From Lyngbya aestuarii BL J (GTDB taxonomy: Bacteria > Cyanobacteriota > Cyanobacteriia > Cyanobacteriales > Microcoleaceae), in NCBI RefSeq assembly GCF_000478195.2, contig NZ_AUZM01000036.1, positions 1 through 61,784 of the forward strand: DNA of 61,784 nt. Reading direction: 5' to 3'. The position numbers were made by a program, and so were the translations under genes. Shown here piece after piece: positions 18,821 to 26,788 of this stretch. The notes beneath the pieces were generated by a model. That model was not told the DNA's origin. It worked only from the letters and a program-made list of their open reading frames with translations, and made no database searches. Position 1 is the first letter of the stretch; the number at the start of each line of letters is the position of its first letter.

Positions 18821-20702
18821 CTTTCCAAAGCTAAATTCCCCGCAAGGGGATTGAAACATCGACCGCTTTACTTCGCTTGCCTTTGCAAAGGACTTTCCAA
18901 AGCTAAATTCCCCGCAAGGGGATTGAAACACTCAACGACATGGGAAAGAGTTTGTCCCAGGCGAGGCCTTTCCAAAGCTAAATTCCCCGCAAGGGGATTG
19001 AAACTTGATGCGAGACTTCATCTACGACTCAGACGACTTCCGCCAGCTTTCCAAAGCTAAATTCCCCGCAAGGGGATTGAAACGAAAGACTGTCTTTCAT
19101 GTTTGAATTAGTCAGAAACTTTCCAAAGCTAAATTCCCCGCAAGGGGATTGAAACTTCTAAGAATACTTGCACATAATTCACGGGTTTTTCTTTCCAAAG
19201 CTAAATTCCCCGCAAGGGGATTGAAACAAACCACAAGAGACACCCTGGCTTAATGTATTTTGGCTTTCCAAAGCTAAATTCCCCGCAAGGGGATTGAAAC
19301 GAGAGCAAAAATCGAAGAAGAGCAACCTCTTTCCGAAGGCCTTTCCAAAGCTAAATTCCCCGCAAGGGGATTGAAACATCTCTTGCATCGGCTTGGATAC
19401 ACTGAAGAAAAATACTTTCCAAAGCTAAATTCCCCGCAAGGGGATTGAAACCTTTTCCGATCCCCTTAACTTCAAAGGTTTTTTGAGGAGCTTTCCAAAG
19501 CTAAATTCCCCGCAAGGGGATTGAAACAACTGTTTTCGAGTCTGAGCTGAACAATGGATTGTCTTTCCAAAGCTAAATTCCCCGCAAGGGGATTGAAACT
19601 ATCAAGCTGCTAGTATAATAGCTTTTGCCTTCATACTTTCCAAAGCTAAATTCCCCGCAAGGGGATTGAAACACTCAATGTCGTCACCAAAGAAGAAGAA
19701 TTTGGTGGATACTTTCCAAAGCTAAATTCCCCGCAAGGGGATTGAAACGCTGAACTCATAGTCTGAGGCGAAAATGTTAAAGTCTTTCCAAAGCTAAATT
19801 CCCCGCAAGGGGATTGAAACATCAAAATGAATACCTGGCAAAGTTTCGTTCATGCTTTCCAAAGCTAAATTCCCCGCAAGGGGATTGAAACTACTAAGAA
19901 AGAAGCGGATTGACAATTCCTGATACTTTCCAAAGCTAAATTCCCCGCAAGGGGATTGAAACCTTAAAACATCGTTAGAAGAACATTTAGCGGGGATCAA
20001 GGATAGCTTTCCAAAGCTAAATTCCCCGCAAGGGGATTGAAACATAATATCGACTTCGACATCGGGAAAAATTTCATGCAACTTTCCAAAGCTAAATTCC
20101 CCGCAAGGGGATTGAAACCAGCAAGAGTGCGTAGACGTGCTTACACGCTACCTGATTCTTTCCAAAGCTAAATTCCCCGCAAGGGGATTGAAACCGAACC
20201 GGAACTACTGGATTGCTAAGTCAAGGCTTTCCAAAGCTAAATTCCCCGCAAGGGGATTGAAACAAGGGAAGAAGGAATCAGAAGCACCTTCTCCACCCAA
20301 ATCCTTTCCAAAGCTAAATTCCCCGCAAGGGGATTGAAACATTATGGAATGTGTTTGGTTGATGCGATCGCCGGACTTTCCAAAGCTAAATTCCCCGCAA
20401 GGGGATTGAAACAATCAGGCAATGCTAGTTTAACTTCTTCAATCACTAGCCTTTCCAAAGCTAAATTCCCCGCAAGGGGATTGAAACGAATAAAGAGGGT
20501 TTGTTGTCTCATTCATGCGTGCTTTCCAATGCTTAATTCCCCGTAAGGGGATTGAAACTAATGCGTACTGCGCGATCGCTAACTTCATCAACTCAGCTTT
20601 CCAATGCTTAATTCCCCGCAAGGGGATTGAAACATCGCCTTGTAATCTGATTGCATCTTCTGAAGCTTTCCAAAGCAAAATTCCCCGCAAGGGGATTGAA
20701 AC
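18821..20702 (+). CRISPR. CRISPR array, 26 repeats of 37 bp and 25 spacers
   Basis: Repeats are 37 bp, begin CTTTCCAAAGCTAAATTC and end GGGGATTGAAAC. The middle forms a stem TCCCC/GGGGA around a GCAA tetraloop. I located starts at 18821, 18893, 18968, 19047, 19119, 19191, 19264, 19341, 19415, 19491, 19563, 19636, 19712, 19784, 19855, 19926, 20007, 20082, 20158, 20227, 20304, 20376, 20451, 20522, 20597 and 20666. Spacers are 32-44 bp, a spread typical of cyanobacterial type I-D and type III arrays. Repeats 1-23 are identical. Repeats 24 and 25 share changes at positions 9 and 13 (24 also at 23), and 26 has one change at position 12, so the array grows from the left. The repeat end GATTGAAAC supports rightward transcription. 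No cas gene lies in the window. Confidence 0.98.
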
Positions 20703-20725
20703 ACGGTTTTCAGAACCTTTTTTCA

Positions 20726-20744
20726 GGGTGCAAGCCTTGCACCC
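20726..20744. repeat. Short palindrome after the array (GGGTGCAA stem)
   Basis: GGGTGCAA-GCC-TTGCACCC is a perfect 8-bp stem with a 3-base loop, followed by CCTACAG. It sits 23 bp after the last CRISPR repeat and just past the stop of the convergent PAD-family gene, so it could end transcripts from both sides. The same type of palindrome is a dispersed element in many cyanobacteria. Confidence 0.7.
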
Positions 20745-20754
20745 CTACAGATGT

Positions 20755-23001
20755 TTATTTTAAACTTGTGGGTAACGCATTCCAAAACGGTTGTTGTGAA
20801 CCCTCACGAGTTGTATTAGTTCCGGTATACAAATCCCCCTTGAGTTCCTGATAATAACTATCATCAAGGAAATTCACATTTAACCCCGCTACAACCAACC
20901 GTCTTTTAAAATCTTCCTGTGCATAATCTCGCCCATCAATTAACGCTCCCCGAGGATTGGGTGCCAACAATTCCCCATTGACAGAAACCACATTAATTAA
21001 ATTAGGCCACCAAGCATACCCACTATATCCAAATAATACCGGAACTTCTACAATTTGATCCTCATCGAGATTCAATTCTCGCTTCAGTTTCTTTAACAAC
21101 GGATCAATTTTTTCTCGCTGTAACTGTAGATTGTGCTGCACCAATAACCGATTATTCAAAGCCGCCCTGACAGTTGTTTGGGTACTCAAACCCCGATTAA
21201 TAGCCGCTCCTTCATAGCCCTTTTCTGCCAATTCTTCAATCAGTTCAACCCCCGCTTTTGGGCTAACAATTAACAACAACGGTTCACCCGTTTGACTGGG
21301 AATAAAATTAATAATTTCACTCACATGACGAACCATCAACCAAGACGTATCAATCTCAATCGGTGGCCCTTGAACTTGCTGCGCTTTCAGGAATTGTACC
21401 ACATTGGGATGTAACGTTTCTTCTTCGGCTTTCCCATAATAAATCCGCCCCATCGGATAGTTTGAAAGGGGAGGAGTCACTTCTAAATTACTATACCAAT
21501 CTAACCCTTGATTCACCACATCCAGCGAACGAGGTTCACCCACTTCAAATGAGCCAAAATTACGAGTCATTAACGATTGAGCATAATCATCACTTTCCCC
21601 GGAACGATTGCCTTGTAACGCCACTGGATAGCTTTTTAACGTATTTTCATGGGGAAACTGTACATAACCAATTTCAGTTGTATCTTGCATCCACGCTGTC
21701 TCACCTTGAGTCACTTTTGTGGTCGCGCCACTGGGTTCAACCACTTGTTTCACCTGTGTGATAAACTCTCGATTAGCACCGCGATCGCTAACATGAACTT
21801 CAGACACCGCAGCAGTATTAGGCGACATCATCCAAGGTGCAACCCCAATTTGAATACTATCAGAAGCAATCTCTTGATTTTCTCGACGAGCAACTGCTGT
21901 TAACCGCACTAAACCCGTCCAATTTTGATCGGCAAATTGTTTTGCTTCTACCCCTAAAATAATATCTTGATTATAGGTTAAAGCCTTTTCGCCAGTTAAA
22001 TCTACCGGAACCCAACCCCCGGCTGTTTTTTGAAAGATATTGACAAACGGTTTAGCCTGGGTATCGGTACTAATAAAAATCTCTGATCCTTGGTATTCTG
22101 GAGAAACTTTAAAGTGAACTTCAGCTAAATCCTCACTGTCATATTTCCCATTCACAATCTGATCTTTCCAATCGGGAAAACCATCGCGATCGTCATCATC
22201 ATTATTAAACAACATTAGCGGCCCGGTTGACAATGACCACTGAGTTGGGCGCACTTCATCTGATTCTGAAATCATCCCATCTCGGTTGGTGTCGGCGTAC
22301 ATTTCAAACCCTGGAAATTGAGGAACATCCACCGAATATTGAGAGTCTTTTTGAGGCGTGGGTTGATCTTTGATTTCTGATTGAACAATCGCCCGTTCAT
22401 AAGTTGCGATCGCTAAATAGCCTTGATATTCTACAATCTTTTCAATGGCTTGTTGAGTCAGAAAAGTCTCAGAAGGAATTTGTCGCAGCGTATCAATTGC
22501 TTGTACCCAGAAATTTTGGGCGGTTTCCCAGTCGGGAGGGGTTTCTTTTCCGGTGGCTACCGCAAGTGAAGCCAGTTGAGTCACTTGTTCCCAAAGTTTG
22601 GCGGCTTCTTCTTCGCGTTGAATACGGATTTCTGTTTGACGTAATGCCCGCAGTCGAGTTTGATATTGTTGGAGTTGAAGTTCATACTGCCAAGCTTCTA
22701 AACTGGAAATATCGGGAGAACCCGAAACTTTTTCTAAGTTGGCTTTGAGTTGCTCGCGCAGTCGATATAAATCTTCTAATGATTGTGGGGTTGGGAGTTC
22801 AGTCGATGTAATGTTAGACTCTGGAGAGACAACTTCTGAGGGTTCGTCGTAGAGGCTAGACTCATCAATTCTGTATTCAATCTCAGGAGTATTAGGAGAC
22901 GATTGAGCCAATACCAATTGAGGCGTTGGAACCAAGATAATTCCGACTACAACTCCAACTGTATTGATCAATGCTACCGCAACGTATCGCATCCAACTCA
23001 T
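20755..23001 (-). CDS. Secreted protein-arginine deiminase (PAD) family protein, catalytic residues altered
   Basis: This 748-residue protein has a signal peptide (about 1-33, ending VLAQ), a long helical coiled-coil region (about 70-210), and then the PAD middle and catalytic domains. The calcium-site region is clear (ADTNRDGMISESDEVRPTQW and NNDDDDRDGFPDW, about 237-285). The catalytic domain aligns with animal PADs: WMQDTTEIGYVQFPHE, NLEVTPPLSNYPMGRIYYG, QQVQGPP, WLMVRHVSE, VPVLFGYSGYAWWPN, YTGTNTTR, PFWNALP. Of the four human PAD4 catalytic residues, Asp350 and His471 are kept (D440, H559). Asp473 is Ser561, and the nucleophile Cys645 is Thr726. Deimination by the known mechanism is therefore unlikely. 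It may be a pseudoenzyme that binds Ca2+ and arginine-containing ligands. Cyanobacterial PADs are regarded as the source of animal PADs by gene transfer. Confidence 0.9.
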   Translation of the reverse strand: MSWMRYVAVALINTVGVVVGIILVPTPQLVLAQSSPNTPEIEYRIDESSLYDEPSEVVSPESNITSTELPTPQSLEDLYRLREQLKANLEKVSGSPDISSLEAWQYELQLQQYQTRLRALRQTEIRIQREEEAAKLWEQVTQLASLAVATGKETPPDWETAQNFWVQAIDTLRQIPSETFLTQQAIEKIVEYQGYLAIATYERAIVQSEIKDQPTPQKDSQYSVDVPQFPGFEMYADTNRDGMISESDEVRPTQWSLSTGPLMLFNNDDDDRDGFPDWKDQIVNGKYDSEDLAEVHFKVSPEYQGSEIFISTDTQAKPFVNIFQKTAGGWVPVDLTGEKALTYNQDIILGVEAKQFADQNWTGLVRLTAVARRENQEIASDSIQIGVAPWMMSPNTAAVSEVHVSDRGANREFITQVKQVVEPSGATTKVTQGETAWMQDTTEIGYVQFPHENTLKSYPVALQGNRSGESDDYAQSLMTRNFGSFEVGEPRSLDVVNQGLDWYSNLEVTPPLSNYPMGRIYYGKAEEETLHPNVVQFLKAQQVQGPPIEIDTSWLMVRHVSEIINFIPSQTGEPLLLIVSPKAGVELIEELAEKGYEGAAINRGLSTQTTVRAALNNRLLVQHNLQLQREKIDPLLKKLKRELNLDEDQIVEVPVLFGYSGYAWWPNLINVVSVNGELLAPNPRGALIDGRDYAQEDFKRRLVVAGLNVNFLDDSYYQELKGDLYTGTNTTREGSQQPFWNALPTSLK

Positions 23002-23079
23002 ATCGTATCCTCAAACGTTGAGATTGATTGTACAAAAAGATAATACCGCGATTGAGTAAGATTGAATAGAGGAGACGGA

Positions 23080-23468
23080 GAATTTCACTTGTTCGCTGCA
23101 ACCGCCAAATTTTAATCGTATTATCACTTCCCCCACTGACTAACAGTTTACCGTTATTGGCGATCGCAATCGTGTTAAAATCTTTATTGTGAGCCATCAA
23201 AGTTTCTAAAATCCGACCTGTTTTGACCTCCCATAATTTTAGGGTACTATCATAGCTGCTACTGATCAAAGTCTTACCGTCGAATGCGATCGCCAGTTCA
23301 GAAATTGACCCCAAATGTCCAGTGAGAGTTTGAGGACGTTTGTACTGATGAGGTGTCAGAATAAAATTGTTTGATTGTACAGAGAGATTGTTTGCCTTAG
23401 TGTTCATCAACCGCCAAGTCGGTTTTACCAAAACTTCCTTGACCGAGTAATTTTAGAAGACAATAGTT
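23080..23468 (-). pseudogene. Remnant of a Ser/Thr protein kinase-WD40 gene
   Basis: Two pieces of one gene type are seen in different frames. At 23397-23468 the minus strand encodes NYCLLKLLGQGSFGKTDLAV, the start of a cyanobacterial Ser/Thr kinase domain with its glycine loop, and stops after DEH. From about 23345 down to 23090 another frame encodes two WD40 blades (TLTGHLGSISELAIAFDGKT...LKLWEV and DNTIKIWRLQ). The bulk of the kinase and most blades are missing, and there is no start before the kinase piece. The WD40 frame (22892-23431) runs on into the PAD gene with no further similarity. This is a deletion relic; a short WD40 peptide could still be made but I doubt it. Confidence 0.75.
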
Positions 23469-23471
23469 TTC

Positions 23472-23518
23472 AAAAAAAAGCAGAAAAATATTAAATTATT
23501 CTTGTTATTTCTGCTTTT
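23472..23518 (-). terminator. Intrinsic terminator downstream of the VWA gene
   Basis: On the minus strand an 11-bp stem AAAAGCAGAAA/TTTCTGCTTTT (23508-23518 with 23476-23486) is followed by further T residues. It lies about 80 bp after the VWA gene stop and before the kinase-WD40 relic. The stem is A/T-rich and the loop is 21 bases, so strength is uncertain. Confidence 0.65.
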
Positions 23519-23599
23519 CCCTGCCGATAAAATTACACGTGAACAAATCTAGATTCAGTGAAATCGATGTTAGAAAACTGAGAACAACTGACGAAAGCT

Positions 23600-24232
23600 T
23601 TAATTGGCGATCGCTCGCAGTAAAACATCAGTTAAACTCATTTCTTCCATATCTTCAAACGTCACGGTATTACAAATATCATATTTCGCTCCTGCCATTT
23701 GTAATTCTCGATCTAAAACCTTAAAAAACTGAGTCACCCCCGTATCATCTCCAACTTGAATTAATTCAATCCCCAATTCCTCATCTTGATTGAGTTGATT
23801 AGCCGCATTAATTGCAATTTGTTTAACGGCTTCCGCCCCTTCTATTTCTCCTCCCGTGACAATCAGAATCATTTCTCCATTCGGCTTAGAAATCTCCATC
23901 GCCCGTCGTTCAAAATAATTATCAGTCGCATCTTTCAAAACAGCGGCTAAATTCGCACGTCCAATCGGTTCATGATGTTTAAAAATCTGAGCAACTCGTT
24001 GGGAAGTCACCTGATCGTATCGTTTAAATTGGTCAGAAAATAAATAAACCGTAATTCCATCCGGGTCAAAATGTTCACAGAGAGTTGCTAATGCTAGAGT
24101 AGACTCTTGGATCATTTCCCAACGACGTTTTTGTTCAAAACGATCAAAAATCGACATACTCTGACTCTGATCAATGATCAAAGTATAGTCACGTTGCTGT
24201 AAAACCGATCCCCCTTCCAACAAAACATCCAT
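23600..24232 (-). CDS. VWA-domain protein
   Basis: The preferred start is ATG at 24232, which follows a GGAG site; a TTG 15 bp upstream is less likely. The 210-residue product is a single von Willebrand factor A domain with the MIDAS motif DQSQS (D21, S23, S25) and a second metal-site region GRANLAAVLKDATD. There is no signal peptide, so it is cytoplasmic. The compact form resembles TerY-like and chaperone-associated VWA proteins that bind partner proteins in a metal-dependent way. No partner ATPase is adjacent. Confidence 0.82.
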   Translation of the reverse strand: MDVLLEGGSVLQQRDYTLIIDQSQSMSIFDRFEQKRRWEMIQESTLALATLCEHFDPDGITVYLFSDQFKRYDQVTSQRVAQIFKHHEPIGRANLAAVLKDATDNYFERRAMEISKPNGEMILIVTGGEIEGAEAVKQIAINAANQLNQDEELGIELIQVGDDTGVTQFFKVLDRELQMAGAKYDICNTVTFEDMEEMSLTDVLLRAIAN

Positions 24233-24613
24233 GCGTTGATTCTCCAAGTAAAGAATATAATTTGACCCTTGACGCGATTAGGAATCGATACTCCAACCTA
24301 AATAGTTAGGCAATCGTGAGATATATCAGTTATAATGAAATAGGCTTTGATACTCTGGAAAAGATAACCTCAGTCGGCTTACATAGGCTCTAAATTAGAT
24401 GTATGGCTTTCCATACGAGAGTGTAAAGGTATACAAATTAACCTAGAAATATCCCTCGACTGTTTAACTTTTTGTTACGTTTATAGCATTCTCCGTAAAA
24501 ACGAGAAATGCTACAGTTCAATTAACCGACTCAGTTGTAGTGTAAGTCACATTCAACTGAGGAAACAATTCACAGGGTATCCAAGTCTGTCGTTGGTATA
24601 ACTGCGATAGCGG
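24233..24613. other. Divergent intergenic region with two hairpins
   Basis: These 381 bp lie between the divergent VWA and secreted-protein genes. I see a perfect small hairpin GTATGG-CTTT-CCATAC (24401-24416) and an imperfect longer one with arms TAGCATTCTCCG and ACGAGAAATGCTA (about 24484-24513). No gene or tRNA is visible. The hairpins lie upstream of the 24614 gene and could be in its 5' leader. Confidence 0.5.
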
Positions 24614-25807
24614 ATGCTTTTCATGAAAACTAGCCCTCCCAAACAAAAAGGGACTCAAACTTTCCAAAGCGAGAAGCGCCCCCGTCCATTGATTTTAGCA
24701 TTGATGTTGACTGGGGTCTTGGCAATGGAAGCCTACCCAGCTTTTCTCAAAACAGCAGTTGAGAGTGCTGGTTTACTCGTTTCTCCTTCCTCTGTATCAG
24801 TGGCTAGCACAAGTCACTTAGTTTATTCTCAATCTGACTCATCTGTTCGTGAACAACCGATCAATCAGATTGATCCCAAAACTGATCTTAAAGCTGATCT
24901 GATTAGTAAAACCAAAAGTTCAGTTTGTCAATCGGCCGAAGCTTGTAATTATCCCCAAAAACCATCAATTTATAAAGTCTTACCGAGTCCAATATTTGGA
25001 ACTCACGTCCACAAACCGACAACCAAAACTCCTGTTGAACTTCAGGTCAAGCTGGTCAACTATGATCTTCATAGCCAAGCCCAACCTCCTGATCAAATTA
25101 ACTCATTACCTCAAGCGGTTGCGGAAGCCGTGCGCCAAGATGTATCAAAACAGACGGGAGTTTCTCCAGAAAAATTAACAATTACCGATGTTGAGCGTCA
25201 AACCTGGCCAAATTCTTGTTTAGGACTGGCTGAATCGGAGGAATTTTGTGGTCAAATGTTAGTGGAAGGATGGCGAGTTGCTCTTTCCAATGGTCGTCAA
25301 ACTTGGGTTTATCGAACCGACTTAAAAGGACAAGTCCTTCGTCTAGAAGGGAATCAAACGTTTTCTAACTTACCCCTTTCAGTCGCCAATGCTCTGTTTA
25401 AAGATGCAGCGAACCGCTCCAGTTTACCTCATTCTGCCTTACGAATCGTCGAAGCCCAATCTCAAATGTGGCCGGATGGGTGTTTAGGACTGGGTGAACC
25501 TGGAAATTTGTGTACACTCGCGTTAGTACCCGGATGGCAAGTTAAAATCGCCAGTGGACGAGAACGTTGGGTTTATCGTACAAACGAATCGGGTTCCTTG
25601 ATTCGATTAGATCAAAAAGCGAGTCAATTTAAAAATTCAGCGAGTTTGAGACTCCTGAATATTACCGATAGTCAGCTTCTTTCTCCACGAACCCAAAATT
25701 GGGTTTGGCAAGCGATTGCTTTTTGTGGGATTACAGATACCACCTATGAAACTTTATTTGGTAAAACCTGTAATGATCGACTCCCACAAAACTCAAAATT
25801 ATTTTAA
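24614..25807 (+). CDS. Putative secreted protein with duplicated Cys-containing domain
   Basis: This 397-residue protein has a basic N-terminus and a hydrophobic segment (about 24-50), consistent with export or a membrane anchor. Two tandem copies of an about 85-residue unit follow (about residues 168-255 and 258-340). Each carries a WPxxCLGL...C motif and then GW-V-GR-WVYRT. The cysteine pairs (SCLGLAESEEFC and GCLGLGEPGNLC) probably form a disulfide in each unit. The region between anchor and repeats is low in conserved features. I know the repeated unit only as a cyanobacterial domain of unknown function. Confidence 0.7.
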   Translation: MLFMKTSPPKQKGTQTFQSEKRPRPLILALMLTGVLAMEAYPAFLKTAVESAGLLVSPSSVSVASTSHLVYSQSDSSVREQPINQIDPKTDLKADLISKTKSSVCQSAEACNYPQKPSIYKVLPSPIFGTHVHKPTTKTPVELQVKLVNYDLHSQAQPPDQINSLPQAVAEAVRQDVSKQTGVSPEKLTITDVERQTWPNSCLGLAESEEFCGQMLVEGWRVALSNGRQTWVYRTDLKGQVLRLEGNQTFSNLPLSVANALFKDAANRSSLPHSALRIVEAQSQMWPDGCLGLGEPGNLCTLALVPGWQVKIASGRERWVYRTNESGSLIRLDQKASQFKNSASLRLLNITDSQLLSPRTQNWVWQAIAFCGITDTTYETLFGKTCNDRLPQNSKLF

Positions 25808-25857
25808 ATAATCTTGAGTTGGGGTCGTCTGAAACGAATAAGATTGAACATGATTTT

Positions 25858-26235
25858 ATGGCAGATTTAAGTGGAACTTGGCTCGGAACCTATTGGCAAG
25901 AAGGAGTACCAACTCGCTTTGAGGCTACATTTGTTCAAAGTGGAAATACTCTCAGTGGTAGTATTTTAGATGATAGTGATTTAGGAGAAGCGCGTTTGAG
26001 TGGTACGGTAACCGGACGAAATGTCAGTTTTACCAAACGCTACTTAATGACATCTTCTAAATCAATCAGCTATGTTGGTACCATCTCAGAAGAAGAAAAC
26101 TATATCCAAGGACAGTGGGATATTGATACCCGTTTCTCGGGTCCTTGGGAAGCCCATCGCAGTGGAGACAACCTGGTTGCTGAACTCAAAACGCTCAAAA
26201 GCGAACCCGTTCCCGAGGCTGTGAGTTTAGGATAA
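25858..26235 (+). CDS. Small predicted beta-barrel protein, unknown function
   Basis: The likely start is ATG at 25858 (MADLSGTWLGTYWQEG), giving 125 residues; the upstream frame adds only a poor 13-residue extension. Alternating strands (RFEATFVQSGNTLSGSI, ARLSGTVTGRNVSFTKRY, YIQGQWDIDTRFSGPWEA) suggest a small beta-barrel like those of lipocalin-type fatty-acid- or pigment-binding proteins. No signal peptide or catalytic motif is visible. It begins 50 bp after the preceding gene and may share its transcript. Confidence 0.65.
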   Translation: MADLSGTWLGTYWQEGVPTRFEATFVQSGNTLSGSILDDSDLGEARLSGTVTGRNVSFTKRYLMTSSKSISYVGTISEEENYIQGQWDIDTRFSGPWEAHRSGDNLVAELKTLKSEPVPEAVSLG

Positions 26236-26386
26236 TCATTAATCTTGAGGAGGATTCTACTCTAATTATTCGTCCTGAACACTCTATTTTCAACAACGAT
26301 TTCCGAAAAAAATAGTTTAACCCTTTGACATCAACCTCTCTCTGGCACTACTCTCTGAATGGAAATTTAATGAGCAGAGTCGAACT

Positions 26387-26752
26387 ATGGGAATTGAGTT
26401 GCTTGAAAATGGGTTATCTGTTCTCGTCTCCCTGACCAAACTAATACTAGAAGCCATTTCAGTTTTATGTATTATTATTGGTTTGGGATCAACGGTAAAG
26501 TTAGTGATTCGTCAGCCTTCGGTATTGCGAGATTTACCTTTTTTTAAATTGCGATTGTGTTTAGGTTCTTGGCTAGCCCTCGCCTTAGAATTTCAGTTAG
26601 GAGCCGATATTTTAGCAACTACCGTTTCCCCTTCATTACAATCCTTAGCGAAGTTAGGTGCGATCGCCATAATTCGTACCTTTCTGAACTACTTTCTCAG
26701 CAAAGAACTCGAAACTGAGCGAGAACTTCAAGATAAAAATATAACCCGATAA
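26387..26752 (+). CDS. DUF1622-family membrane protein
   Basis: A 121-residue protein with three hydrophobic helices (about 13-40, 57-80, 84-104) and the IIRTFLNYFLSKELETE tail that marks the DUF1622 family. These are small integral membrane proteins of unknown function, widespread in bacteria. It converges with the amidase gene, which ends 36 bp away. Confidence 0.85.
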   Translation: MGIELLENGLSVLVSLTKLILEAISVLCIIIGLGSTVKLVIRQPSVLRDLPFFKLRLCLGSWLALALEFQLGADILATTVSPSLQSLAKLGAIAIIRTFLNYFLSKELETERELQDKNITR

Positions 26753-26788
26753 CTCCATTTTATCAGGTTAAATTAGAGGCTTGAACGA

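Noticed and set aside
18851-20851. Several open frames of 60-95 residues with repeated SKAKFPARGLK or FQSPCGEFSFGK motifs on both strands
   Set aside because: They are translations of the CRISPR repeats themselves, with no start sites or family likeness.
22892-23431. Intact WD40 protein of 179 residues
   Set aside because: The C-terminal third reads PAD-gene DNA in another frame, and a kinase fragment in a third frame lies directly upstream, so it is a relic.
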